DNA of 64,000 nt. It comes from Liolophura sinensis. Taxonomy: Eukaryota > Mollusca > Polyplacophora > Chitonida > Chitonidae. The notes beneath the pieces are model-generated. The model was not told the DNA's origin. It did not search any database and saw only the letters and a program-made list of their open reading frames with translations. Position numbers and translations under genes: made by a program. The stretch covers positions 43,581,116-43,645,115 of the forward strand of contig NC_088301.1 of the NCBI RefSeq assembly GCF_032854445.1, written 5' to 3'. This document shows, piece after piece, positions 13,501 through 25,538 of this stretch. Within the stretch, counting starts at the first letter, position 1, and the number at the start of each line of letters is the position of its first letter.

Positions 13501-14380
13501 GGAATTAGGCGCTGTTATAAAGTAGAGGGCCAGCGATCCTGGACAATCGGACCATATTCACTCACAACTCACAATGAGTTATGCTCATTAACATGCAATA
13601 ATAACAATGACACGTTCTGCAGTAATAACATAGTCAAACAAAAGAAACATATGGCATTTTTTGGAATAACTATGACATACAGTTTTACGCCAATAAGGCA
13701 ACTAATTTAACAAGACAATCTCGTTTGATGGAATAACCTTGACGCGCCAGTTTTTGCAGTATAACACAGAATCTAACAAATGTTATGAACAAGGCGATAT
13801 GTACACGCCATATACAAGACCCTTCAATGTATTGCTGTCAGCGTGACATAAAACCTTTTCGGTTTTTGTAATAGTACCGGTCCAGATAAGATGCACCATT
13901 TGGAGAGGCTGTAGTTTCCTTTAGTTTAAGGCCCATCCTGGTTCTGACGCGGTTAAAGCACTCTCTGAAACGATGTGTCCGCGCGGTGAACGATGAGATT
14001 CCGTGTTCCAATGTAGCTCTCGATTCTTTAAATGTGGCTTTATGTCAGGAGCTTATAGGGCTACCTGACGACGGTCGATGGTTTACTGCAGACACTCAAG
14101 TTTGCATCATGTAGCTTAACAGAAAATTCTTGAGAACAGCGTTCAACATCAAATCTCTCCATCTATCTATCAACCTACTGGAATATATACGTACATGCCC
14201 TGTTTCACAATGCTCTCCGAAGGATCACAAACCCGTTTCCTTTTCTTTTTTCGTTTTTCAATGTGTCAAAATATATAACATAATTGGTACAAAATATTCG
14301 AAGATTTTCAACAGTCTCACAATACTGACGATACTCAGATACTGAGAAAACTTTACCTCCGCTACACACTTTTTCAACTT
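10570..14380. other. No gene seen
   Basis: No exon-like open frame with splice sites and no clear repeat was found. The 60-97 codon open frames in this stretch are unsupported. Confidence 0.35.
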
Positions 14381-14394
14381 GTGAGATTCACCTG

Positions 14395-14625
14395 ACGACT
14401 TTTATGAAGTGTTAATGTTTAACAATCGCCAAAGTGTTCACATTCCAACTACATTAAAACTTTATCTACACCTTAAACCAACACTTACAACAGTGTTAAA
14501 AATTCAACACTTTTAACGGAGTTGAAATATGAATATCTCAAAAGAGTGTTCTAACATTAACTCTTACTAGTCAGATAAAACTGGTTAGATACCTGTACCT
14601 TATAGGTGTGACACTTTTACATTTC
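14395..14625. repeat. Possible MITE remnant rich in AGTGTT/AACACT
   Basis: The word AGTGTT or its complement occurs about eight times in 230 bases (for example near 14408, 14433, 14493, 14507, 14547). One pair forms a short hairpin, AGTGTTAAAAATTCAACACT. Related MITE ends are common in animal genomes. Borders and target duplication are not clear. Confidence 0.35.
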
Positions 14626-14639
14626 TATGTCACACAACA

Positions 14640-16810
14640 ATAAGGCACGACGCCATACGTATCTAAGTCAACTGCCATGGCCTATGCTTGCCGTTGATTG
14701 GTCTAAAATGCATGACCTCTGTGAATGGTGTGAAACAGTATGGCAGCATGAATTATACAGTTTTGGCCACACTTTTATGAACTTTCGGGGGTAGAATAGA
14801 CTCTAACACTTTCGTCTTGGTGTTTGTTGTGTAACCCGATACCGCTTAACCTTAAACCCGTAATCATATAATGATTGATCTGTTTGTGGTAACTTGGATT
14901 GTACGGTCTTCTTGAACTTAAAGACTTATCTCAATATGTGTACACAGGTGTAGATCTTGGAACCTTTATAATTATACTTTCCCTACAATAATTGCAGGTT
15001 TTGATCTTTCCTGAACAAGTTCACTTCGTTTGAATCTGTACCTGTACAAACTGGCGTGACGTTCTTTGTGGGTTGACATGAAAATGGTTTTTCCCTGGCA
15101 TTATGCAAATGAGGATGAATTATCGCATGTAAATTTCCACCGTAACATCGAGCACGTGTTGGCTGCATTTAGTGGCATTGTCTATGTAAATGCAGTGCGG
15201 CAATCGGTTTGTTCGCTCTGCTTGAAGAAAAGCTGTCAATGATATATGTTAATATATGTGACGTTGCCTATAAAGTTCCAGCAGCTGTACTCAAGCAGCT
15301 CGGTGCACCAGGTCAGAAGAAAGAAAGATGGCAGGATGAGAACATATACATGCACACTTGTTAAATAGTCCAGTTGCTGTGTCGAGATTGATTTCTTCGC
15401 TCGCCACACATTTCTGGCTTACCAAGGCCAGGGCTGTAAACAAGGCAGTAAACAGGGCGACCGAGCGGCACGAACTGCTGTCGACTTCTCTTTGTGGAAC
15501 CGCGTTAGAGAGCGACTTTTAAACAAGTGCCTCGTGTCGGACCGCATAACTCGCAGCTGATATTGTAATTATGTTGGGTACGGTGTGAGGGTGTGCAGAT
15601 TTCAACATTCGGCGCATTAGACCGGCAGATTTGTTCAGAAAATAACAGCTCTGTTACGACACTGGGAATGGAGTTAAAAAAAAAAAATACCGTCAATTAT
15701 GAGGCTTATATATATATATGTCATATCGGCATGGTAGTATACGATAAGGCGATTTAGTCACGACGCCTTGACAGCTTATTTATACACCTTCGTTATTTAT
15801 TTTTCACTGTTCTCTTCAATTCTTAAATATTTGGGAGTTACGGATTATCACGGTTGTGTTAAAATCTGTCGGCCTTGTGGCCTAGGATGTTCTCGAGTCC
15901 ACGGATAAATACAGCTGCATAGGCCCTATATACGCCGTTGTGTTATCTTGCGCTAGGTGCAGTAATTGGATAGACAAACGGTTGCCTTATTGTGGTATAT
16001 GGAATTTAGCAAAACAGGGTAACATTCTCTAACAAATGAGCAGCACTAAAACATACAGGTTTTACTGGCAATAGGTCATCGTCTGTCCTTTCGAGTGTGC
16101 ACAATGCGGCATAGTTTCGCGTACGGGCATATTTCAAGACCGTTTTTGCTGTACCATTTCATGTATATACTTGTCAAGGATACTGTGAATTTATATCTGA
16201 GAGAAAGATGGTCACATACATATCCATTTTAGACCCAGTTAGACATAAAAATGTTTTGTCATTCTTCTGTATCAAAGGTTTGCTTTTCCGTGGTACTATG
16301 TATAATATTGGCCTAACAAAAGTGTTATCGATTTCCTTATTACATTATCTATTAATATATACGTATAAAGGTAAAGTATATTCAACAATATAGCAATTTA
16401 CAAGCACAATTCAGATACGTACAGGTACTTTTCGAAACAAGTACAAATCATTTGTCAGCTACAACAAAGATTCTCGGTAGGGGGAGGTAACTCTAACAAT
16501 TGTATTTTTATCTGACGTGGTTAAGGTTCTTGTTCTGCCTATAGCTTTTTGGCGCGTTTGACATTTCTTAAGCGGATGACTTTTCAAATATATCTACTAC
16601 ACATATACAAATAAATAATGATAAAAAACAAGCAATAAAAATTACCTTCTGGTGACAAACTCTTATAATTCACAGTTTATACACCACCATTCTGAAACAA
16701 GCATTTAATATGATATGTGATTTATGACATTCCTCTGTAAGGGTCACTTTATTATACAAACTAGTAAAAATAGACTTTTGACATAGACTGAAAAATATAC
16801 ACTTCGAATA
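14640..16810. other. No gene seen; octamer and TATA-like motifs at 15100-15300
   Basis: A perfect octamer motif ATGCAAAT lies near 15104, and a TGACGTTGCCTATAAAG arrangement near 15260 resembles a CRE-TATA core. No transcript can be inferred downstream in either direction. The remainder is AT-rich with unsupported open frames. Confidence 0.3.
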
Positions 16811-16838
16811 ATATACTAACAAGCCTTACAAATATTCC

Positions 16839-16862
16839 ATATATATATATGTGTGTGCGCAT
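16839..16862. repeat. Short AT/GT microsatellite
   Basis: A run of (AT)n passes into (GT)n and then GCGC. It accounts for part of two overlapping minus-strand open frames here, which I do not treat as genes. Confidence 0.7.
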
Positions 16863-17399
16863 GAGTATGATTCTCAGTACACACTACCACTAACCTGCTA
16901 CTCCACATAGTGGTGCGGTTTATGTTAAAACGAGTAAACAAAGTCAATGAAAGAGAATCACTTAAGTCACAATACCACATAGAGCAATATGAACTAGAGC
17001 AACAGCCCTTAGTGTAATACATGCCACAGAGCAAAATACACTACACCTATATACCTTAGAACAATATGCCAAAGAAATGGAAAATGGGATGTAGTGAGAT
17101 TTATGCATGATGGAAATTGGATGAGCTGTATGTGATTTAGATACACCGAGTATTAGGTGATTAGACAATGGGTGCGAGTAAGGCATGATTGGGCTTCGGG
17201 GTATACTTATTAGGAGTTAGGTGTTGTAAATATTGGATTGTACGAGAGCTAGGAGTGAACACTTGGTGCAGTAGTTTGGAGTGATCAGTAAGGGCTGTGC
17301 CAGGCAGGAGCTGGGCACGATTTGATTTTTGGGTGCCACGTGGACGGGATCACTATTTGAGCTATACCAAATGAGAGTTTCACGTGATCAATAGTGAGT

Positions 17400-18110
17400 G
17401 TGCCAGGTTGGGGTGTGATTAAAATTGGATGTGCATTTTTTATTTTGGGGGATGCCAGGTCAGAATTGGGTGTAATTAGTATTGGGTGTTTCAGATGGAT
17501 ATTAGGTGTTATCAGTATTGGGACGCCAGGTGGGAGTTGGAGGCAATAGGTATTGGGTGTGCCAAGTGGGAGTAGGGCGTGATTGCTATTGGGGTGCCGG
17601 GTGGAAGTTTGAGGTAATCAGTACTGGGTGTGCCAGGTGGGAGTAGGGTGGGATTGGTATTGGGGTGGCGCGTGGGAGTTTGACGTAACCAGTACTGGGT
17701 GTGCCAGGTGGGAGTAGGGTGGGATTGGTATTGTGGGAGTTGGGTGCTATCAATATTTGGGTGTCAGGTGGGAGTTGGATGTTATCAGTACTGGGGGCGC
17801 CAGGTCAGAGTTGGGTGTTATCAGTACTGAGTGTGCAAGGTGGTAGTAGGGTGTGATTGGTATTGGCGGTGCCAGAGGTGTGTTAGGTGTTACCAGTACT
17901 GGAGGCGTCAGGCCTGCTTTGGTAGTTATCAGTATTGGAGATGCCAGAAGGAAGTTGGGAGCAATCAGTATTGGGGGTGTCAGGGTGTGATTGGTATTGG
18001 TTATACAAGGTGGAAGACAGCAGTTATCAGTATTGGGCAGAAGTTGGGAGTGATCAGTCTTGGGAGATAAAAGTTATCAGTATTTTGGTTTCACCTGTAT
18101 TGAAAGAGCC
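17400..18110. repeat. G-rich minisatellite, 35-36 bp monomers in 71-bp dimers
   Basis: The block TGCCARGTGGGAGTAGGG recurs at 17560, 17631 and 17702, exactly 71 bases apart. Each 71-bp unit contains two related monomers: 'GCCAGGTGGGAGTTGG' plus 'TATCAGTATTGGG', and a variant with TGATTGGTATTGGGG. Copies decay towards both ends. The tryptophan- and cysteine-rich open frames here are repeat translation. Confidence 0.93.
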
Positions 18111-19014
18111 AGGTGAGATCTGGGTGTGGTGAGTTCTGATTGTGAAAAAATGAGTAGAAGATACATGTACAAGTTTAAGAATATGGAACAAGATAATAAC
18201 ATGCACTGTGCAGCATTTAACACAAACAGATTCCTCACAGTGTTCATATACACAGGCTAAACAACAAGATATTCTAATTTTACTTTTTATATTTATCTCT
18301 CAAACAAAATGAAAAATTGTCTAATGTGCATTCACTCTCTACAAGCTCATGTGAGTGACTGGTAAAATGGTTCACTAAGTCTGTAATCTTTAATTACAAG
18401 TGTTCTATTTTTAAAACTTTTTTAAATCAAATTCTTAAAAATCTTAATATTAGTGCAAATACCACATATATTTTACAGAAATGATGAATACGATGAGGCT
18501 AGGATGATCCAATAAAGCTTTATAAAGCCTTCAGCATAGTCAATCAAGACATTGTACTACATATATGTGACGTTAATCCAAGCTCATACTTTCATACTAA
18601 ATCTAGTGGACTTGTACATACACAAATCCCACAGACAGACAAACTGTATTTCACCTACAGTTTGATATGTAAAAATTCACTTTCAGGAGCACATAAACGT
18701 TTATAAACTAATTCTATAATGTGAACGAATCAATCAGAATCAGGCAAAATGTGCTACATGAAAAATGCTAAAAGGTGAAAGATGAAAAGTGAAATCTTTT
18801 GGTGAAATACAGTATTTCATTTCTCGATGCAATTACTCTGTAAATCAACAGTTTATCTTGTTTTACACGTTAAAAGGTCTGCACAATAGAAAGTTCATAT
18901 ACCAAAGTTATCTTGCAGGATAAAACTTATTTTACAATGTTAATACTGCATTAGCAGTTAGTAGACAGCATTAAAATCACATAAACAGAACTCATCATAA
19001 AATAACTCTCCTTC

Positions 19015-19168
19015 AACCTTTTCGACCTCTAAAGCACTTTTTCCAGTGGAATTTATGCACACAATTGTTATGAACATGATACCAAAATTATTTGTATGTG
19101 TCACTAATGATGCAAGATTCATAAAACTGTGAAGATTATTTTTATACATCCCACAGTTCTCTCAAAAT
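19015..19168. repeat. Direct repeat copy 1 (about 150 bp)
   Basis: It matches 19688-19840 in order: TCTAAAGCACTTT, GGAATTTATGCA, ACAATTRTTATGAA, ATGATAYCAAA, ATGCAAG, TTCATAAAACTGTGAAGATTA and AGTTCTCT. Identity is roughly 80 percent with one internal deletion in copy 2. Confidence 0.8.
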
Positions 19169-19687
19169 CATTGTTGTCATAGTTAAACAATTTGTTGTAC
19201 GATGATCAAAATGGTAGCACAAGGCAAATTTCTACTTCTGAAGCTTTATCACAATCTTGTGACACACTGATTTGCATAACAATTCTGAAATGGAAGAAAA
19301 AAAATTAACTTCAGCTGTATCCTTTTGTTCTGAAGTGCACAGTATACAAAAATATTTAAATAGTAGGTGAACATTGTTTAAACATCTGTATGTGGGAAGC
19401 ACAAGAACAAAATCCTGCAAAAATACAAAATATATGTTTATATTCATTAATACATATTTATTTTTAAAGTCTAAAATCTCTGACAAGCTTAAAACTTAAA
19501 ATTAATGAAAAAACAAAAGTCAAGAGAGATAATTATACAGTCATGTAATATGTTGACTCCTCAATGCCATTCAAGCCTGAATGGCACAGTTCGTCAGCTT
19601 AGATATAGAAGTAACTAAAGTATTTAAATATACATGTAAGTTGTTCACACACACAGGAATACTGTTTACTCTTTAAAGCATCTATGG

Positions 19688-19840
19688 TAAATCTTCAACT
19701 TTTTGGACTGCTAAAGCACTTTATTTCATTGGAATTTATGCATACAATTATTATGAAAATGATATCAAAGATGCAAGCTTCATAAAACTGTGAAGATTAT
19801 TTCTCTGCACCCTATAGTTCTCTGAGAATGTTTCAAAATA
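19688..19840. repeat. Direct repeat copy 2 (about 150 bp)
   Basis: This is the second copy of the segment at 19015-19168, in the same orientation and about 670 bases away. Both lie in the probable 3' UTR of TMEM168. Confidence 0.8.
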
Positions 19841-20563
19841 CTGTTCTCAGTGGTGGTTGGAAAGGCTGAACAATTAGGGTGTTAAGTACACTCTTCTAAT
19901 GATGGTTTGGAGAGCAAAATAACATGCAGGTTTGTCAGACCTCTGGATGTATAGCAAACAAAATTTCGGAATTGAAGACAAACATTGTTAATTCTGCAAA
20001 ACCATTAAAACATGTGAATTAAACACTTTCTTCATGCCATGAGAGCAGCATGACACACCATTTCTTCACATAATTCACCACATGAAATAGATGTAAGAGT
20101 TGTGGACTGATGATACTGGATTTACAAGAATGACGATGAATACCACATACTACATATACATCTAAGGAAATATTTTCTCTTTCTTTGTATATGAAGGTAT
20201 TAACAAAAGCACAAAAAACATTTCATCCAATACGGAGTCCAAAACACGAGTATATTCCCATGCTGAGCAGGAATGTGCTTGATTCTCATTCGAGCCCTCT
20301 GTTATACTCATCTCTGTCAATTCTCATTAAATGAGAAACATTAATATTTACATTAAGTACTTTGTAGAATATTTTAATGATTGCAGGAGTAATACTTTTA
20401 ATGTGGAGAAAATGGAACGAGATTTACATGTAACTAAAAAAGTCGTCTTTGACAATGAATAAAATATATTTGTTCTCTTAGTAGAAATGATCAATGTACT
20501 CCAAACATCTATTAAAAGGAGATAACTGAATAATAAATATATATGAAGCTCAAAATAAAAAAA

Positions 20564-21111
20564 CTATGAGCGTACAAGCTTGAAACCATGACCAGTGTCA
20601 ATTTCTTTGGGTGGCAGCCACCTCATCTTTTTACGCTTAACCCACCGTGTAACACAGTCACTGCAGCAGCACAAGCTACCAGCCTGTGGAAAGTTTACCG
20701 CCCGAATAAGAGGGCGTGTCAGCTTTGGAAAGTTGTTGTCCCAATGCTGGGCGAAATCATGCTCTGTGGGAAGGTGGAACGAGAAGTCCGTCCATACGCG
20801 GGAAACTCCGAACACAGACTGAATGGGTCTCCCTTTGAGTGACCGTGTCACAGAAGGTGACTTGCCAGAGTTGTAGTCAATCCAGTCAAGGGTGAAATCT
20901 CCTATCCCACACTCTGTGCTTGCCTCAGGGTCGAGTTGGGGAAGGAACTTGCAGGTTTGGACAGCGACAAAGGCATCTTTAACATAGGAAACCTGTCTGG
21001 CCCAGTGGTAAGAGTGCAGTGTATCTAGGACCAACAGGAGACGTGCACCAGAACCCCTGTTCTTCTCCTGCCACCACTCCAATATTGCGTCCAGACTTAG
21101 AGAGACATTAC
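20564..21111 (-). CDS. TMEM168: TMEM168 last coding exon
   Basis: The acceptor TTTTCTTCCTCAG precedes 21111. Entry phase 1 restores Gly534. It encodes residues 534-715 and a TAG stop at 20566-20564, with EWWQEKN, LLLVLDT, GDFTLDWIDYN and the terminal DTGHGFKLVRS. Confidence 0.95.
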
Positions 21112-24100
21112 CTGAGGAAGAAAACCAGAAACTGTTAATTCTGCATGCAGTGCTTAACGGGTCATAACCTCATGACTTTTAATACACAATGGCATATAGT
21201 AAAGATAAACCATTTTTGTTCCCTGCGTGTACATTGTATGACGTTAATACCATGGAATGAGACAGGTATATTACAGAAGCCATGGCTTGGACATCTGATT
21301 TGCACTAACAGACATTTCAAACTGAACCCATTCCCTTAGAAGTAAAATGTGGAGAATTTGTGCATAAAACAACTGGTCAGTGTTTACTGTAAAGAGTAGA
21401 TTAACTTGTTGAAATAACTAGGAAACTTATTTTCTTCCCCTTATAACCATATCAACTTTAAGACCCTCCATAACACTGCTCTCCCAGTGAAGGAAACAGA
21501 GCAGTGGCACACGTACCTATGTCATAAAAATGGGTGTTAGTGACTGATGTAGCACACAATAATATGATATACGACTCCAGTATATATGATGTAAAACTAC
21601 ATTCAATGTGATCTAGGACTCCAGTGCATGTGGTGTAGGACTGCCTACTTGTGATGCAGGACTCCAGTACTTGTGATGCAGGACTCCAGTACTTGTAAAG
21701 TAGGACTCCAGTACTTGTGATGCAGGACTCCAGTACTTGTAAAGTAGGACTCCAGTACTTGTGATGCAGGACTCCAGTACTTGTAACGTAGGACTCCAGT
21801 ACTTGTGATGCAGGACTCCAGTACTTGTAACGTAGGACTCCAGTAAATGTGATTTAGGGCTGCCGCACATGTGATGTAGGCAGTTAAATATCACATGCAC
21901 ATGGTGCAGTATATGTAGTACATATAACTTGAACTGCAGTACGTGAAGTAGGGCTCTAGTACATGTGATGTAGGGCTCTAGTACATGTGAAGTAGGGCTC
22001 TAGTACATGTGATGTAGGACTAGTACATGTGATATAGAACATTTGTGATGTAGGATGTGCCCGATGTAAGATTCCATCACACAGGTGATGCAGGATCACT
22101 TCCATCTGTTTTGGGACATATCTTTATAATGCTGTGGACCAGCACAAGTGATCTGAACCACCATATTTACTTCATTACTGAACTTGTCTATTCCCTCTCT
22201 CTCTGTACACATACCTCTCCCAGTGGTTCTATCCGTAGAACTCCAGAATGAATCAAACTGAGGTACAATGTACAAGAAAACTTTCTAGTATTTTACCCTC
22301 ACCTGCTAAGGCCCAGTTACCATTGTCATATACATCTCCACTGTAGTACACTATGTAGGTATCAAACCGGGGACCATCACTGGTGTGCCGATCGAAAAAT
22401 GCTCTCAGCTTGTTGTTGACATATTCAAGAGTCAGCCCACTTGTGGAATAGTCACATCCATAAGAGTCTATCATGTGATAAGCAAAGAACCTCTGTACCA
22501 GGTTAATGATGGTAGTGGAACGGGACCCGATTTCTTGAAAAGCATGTGGAGTTAGCAGTTTAGCACCAGATGAAGGACTACAAAAGAAAACCATAACCAA
22601 TGGCCGTAATGATTAACAGGTCATAAACAAACATTGCATACAATCACAAAACCAGCAATGACTGAGATTGATATTACATACATGTACATGAGGGAACATT
22701 TTTACATGTCCTTATCCATTAACATACATATAATCCAGAATTTATTCAGAAGATGTATTAAAATAGAACAACCAAGAAAATAAAATAAAATAAAAAAATT
22801 CAGCTTTCTTCTTGGGGAATTAAAAAGAGCTTTAAGCTACAATTTTTGTACAGGCTGCAGAGGTAGGTTTGGAAATCAAGAAGCCTGCAGTGATACTGCC
22901 AACAGTGATAGCTGTCAAAACAATTTTGTGGGGAGGAAAGCCTGAATGGGGAATGTAAAGCTGGTCCTGATGCAAAGTAAGTTTATAGATGATGCCCTTT
23001 CTGAAAATTCTCAACACTGACAGAAAATATGCATTTTAAATTTGAATGGATATCGAGAGGCATACCTGAAAAATGTTTTCTTTTTTTGGTGGGGTTAAAA
23101 ACAGTTAAAACTAAAGTTTTCCGAGTACCTATTCGTGTATGCTTTAAGACTATGAATTACAAAAAGTTCATAACTTGAGGACTTAAATAACAATAATCAA
23201 TGTATATCTTATGGAGCATAAGGCTGCTAATCTTACAAGTTTTCCTTAGCGAGAATATTTATTTATTTACATGTATTTATTTGATTAGTGTTTTACGCCG
23301 TGCTCAAGAATGTTTTACTTACATGACGGCAGCCAGTATTATGGTAGGAGAAAACTCAGGGGGAACCCACAAACAGATGCAAGTTGTGTATTGCCCGAGA
23401 GGAAGCAAGCATGAGCTGGACCTGAACTCACAGCGAAAGCATTGGTGGGAGGCTACTGCGTTATGGTGCTGTGATGCCACACTAACCACCTTGGTCATTT
23501 GTGAGAATACATATACATGTGTAAACTTGCCCTGAAGAAAATAACAATACATATATCACCTGAGCAGGTTTGCAGGTGCGACGAGCCCAAACCCTGTGCA
23601 TGTCCCTCCCAAGTAGGAGCCCAGGTTATGGAAGAGACTGACAGCCATACTGTCTAGTGGAAGGATGATTAGCCCTAATGTCAGGCTTAAACCGGTTCTT
23701 GTTTCCCAGCCTATGGCAAGCAGCACCAGCGTCATCACCAGTCTCAGGCACAGCAATCGCTGTGAGATCAAAGCAAAATGGCGCACACCTTTAGAGGACA
23801 TGACCCGGTTCATGCTCTTTGCCCCGTCCTCCGTGATGCTCAGGTTCGTGTGGGTGATATTACAATCTGTGATCTTCACCATTAGATTCCAGACACTTAT
23901 GAATGAAATCACATGGAAACAGAGCCAGATAAATACACACACAAAAAATATTGGAACCACTATGTACCACTCCTTGTGACTGTATGCTAGCACCCCTGTC
24001 AACGGACACAAGGCCATCTTCATCAGGAAAATGGTTAGTATTCCAAGATGTCTTATTACTTTAGACCTTGACAAAATAACAGTCCACCTGTCCAGGCTTG

Positions 24101-24884
24101 TAGATCCAGAGAAAAGTAGATCTTTTATAGACAGAATCGCAATCCTTCCAGCAAAGCAGGAGATCCCGTACAGATTAATGGGATTTAGCAATGGAAAAAG
24201 GAACATACTAGATACAACAAGAAGAGTGAAAAGATTAAGTATGCCAAGTAGTGACTTCAATCTTATTGAGACTGTTGTAAAACAGAAAGCTGTTATGAGT
24301 AGGAACCAGACAAGAGGATCAGCCTCTGGTGCTGCCAAAGCTCCCACTGCTAATCCCACGACTTCATATATTTCCACATTTGACAGTAATACAGTCTCTT
24401 CAGTCGTTAGGCTAAATACAACTTCTATAACATTCCATAAGCAGTTGAAGCTAAGAGATACAAGAAATAAGTCATTGGTGATTGTGTTGGTGTAATTGTA
24501 GCTTTCTTCCTTGCTCAGGTGCAGAGGCTGGGAAAACACCACCATGCCCAGCACGCCCCCAAGCCATATGTGCAGCACTGCTTGTCCGAGCTTCTCCCAG
24601 GTAAAGCAGTACCTTAGAATCAGTCCACCGCAAATCACCAGCAAGGTCACTACATTCTCCAGCACTGTCCAGGAGGTGTACAAATTTACTCCCAATCCAC
24701 CAAGGAGGCAGGCTGTTGACAGGTAGCCCACTAAGTGAATGTTCAACTTTAACCTGGTTCTAATTAGATGTTTCAGTAAATTGAACAAACGAACCAGTAA
24801 AGCCATCACTGAATGGGCATACTGGGTGGTTTTGGGCATTGTGGATGTTGTGGAATTACTGCAATCATCAGCATCTATGATCAT
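20564..24884 (-). CDS. TMEM168: TMEM168 orthologue, multi-pass membrane protein with cytosolic caspase-like tail
   Basis: Coding exons are 24884-23560, 22577-22303 and 21111-20564; together they give 2148 bases, 715 residues plus stop, close to human TMEM168 (697 from memory). Introns are GT-AG with phases 2 and 1, and both split codons restore conserved residues (Ser442, Gly534). Residues about 40-430 hold roughly a dozen hydrophobic segments. The tail carries hallmark blocks of the family: QRFFAYHMIDSYGCDYSTSG at 470-489, YYSGD at 519-523 and WALAG at 530-534, FGVSRVWTDFSFHLPT, and DTGHGFKL near the end. The start is ATG at 24884; the open frame continues upstream without another ATG to the acceptor at 24925. 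The minus-strand context shows no partner gene. The biochemical role is not established; I infer an endomembrane or nuclear-envelope protein. Confidence 0.95.
21610..22060. repeat. 22-bp minisatellite in TMEM168 intron
   Basis: The unit GACTCCAGTACTTGTGATGC plus AG alternates with a version ending AAAGTAG or AACGTAG, so the higher-order period is 44 bases (21655-21850). A second block with GGCTCTAGTACATGTGATGT units runs from about 21945 to 22040. The intron is 21112-22302. A 95-codon open frame across it is a by-product. Confidence 0.95.
22303..22577 (-). CDS. TMEM168: TMEM168 second coding exon
   Basis: The acceptor TTTTCTTTTGTAG precedes 22577 and the donor GCAG/GTGAGG follows 22303. It encodes residues 442-534, including the highly conserved QRFFAYHM...DYSTSG block and YYSGD. 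Entry phase is 2 and exit phase is 1. Confidence 0.95.
23257..23499 (-). repeat. tRNA-derived SINE (family 1) in TMEM168 intron
   Basis: On the minus strand the order is: tRNA-like head with a TGAGTTCAGGTCC B box, the CTCATGCTTGCTTCC body, GGTTCCCCC, a tail around GGCGTAAAACACTAATCAAA, then an (AAAT)n end at 23257-23285. It is nearly full length but diverged from the near-consensus copy at 59925-60038. It lies in the intron 22578-23559. Confidence 0.85.
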
Positions 24885-24925
24885 GACTTCTCTTTCCACC
24901 TGTCTGCTCTTTGCCTTTATTCCAG
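23560..24925 (-). CDS. TMEM168: TMEM168 first coding exon (membrane region)
   Basis: The acceptor TTTCTTTCTTAG precedes 24925 and the donor CTCAG/GTGATA follows 23560. The first 41 bases are untranslated if the ATG at 24884 is used. The exon encodes residues 1-441 and two bases of codon 442, including all predicted membrane segments. Long plus-strand open frames opposite it are antisense shadows. Confidence 0.93.
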
Positions 24926-25538
24926 CTAAGAAAGAAAATACAAGTACATGTACATGTTAAGTTACAACACAGGTAAATAAAATTTAGAACCAAATATGAA
25001 AAGCATACATGAATTAAGCAGAAATTCAGCTGAATTTGATACCAATTTTTAATACAAAAGACAATGTATCCACCAATAATGCACCCCACTTAGTTTAAAT
25101 TAAAAAGCATAACTTTTTATTTTTCTGATATTCCATAAACAAGATATTGCTTTTTCATTAAAGTGAAACACAGCACCTGATTAATGTTTATGTCCGCTCA
25201 AAGACTACCATTCAAAGTATCATAAAACTGCATTAAATATCTGTTTAGATTTTTTTTCAACCCAGTAAAACTTTAGTGAAACTTTGTCTTCACACAGCTT
25301 CAGCATGTCTCCATTATTGAGAGCAAGGTGAAGTCACGTTTACTCTAGCTCTCTAACATCAAAGGTATTTTCCGTAAAATAGTCTAGGCAGTAACCTACA
25401 TGTATTGCAGATAAAAGTTGTGAATTTTGGCGATGAAGGCCTAAGTGATAAATATAGTTTTCTGGGAAATAGGACATAATGGAAGAATTTCTTTAACCGC
25501 TTGAACTGTTGAGAAAATAGGCCTACTATATCACTTAC

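Larger units (their letters stand above)
18130..20563 (-). other. AT-rich region downstream of TMEM168, probable 3' UTR in part
   Basis: This directly follows the TMEM168 stop codon on the minus strand and has no coding exon. It contains several TTTATT words (AATAAA on the minus strand), for example near 19459, so transcripts may end at more than one site. It also holds a duplicated 150-base segment. Confidence 0.4.

Noticed and set aside
17831-18132. Trp/Cys-rich open frames (79 and 65 codons)
   Set aside because: Pure translation of the 71-bp repeat.
21613-21900. 95-codon minus-strand frame of repeated YWSP/ITSTGVL words
   Set aside because: Translation of the 22-bp intronic minisatellite in TMEM168.
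23665-24960. Plus-strand frames of 104, 154, 71 and 73 codons
   Set aside because: Antisense to the long TMEM168 coding exon, whose strand is fixed by splice sites and conserved motifs.
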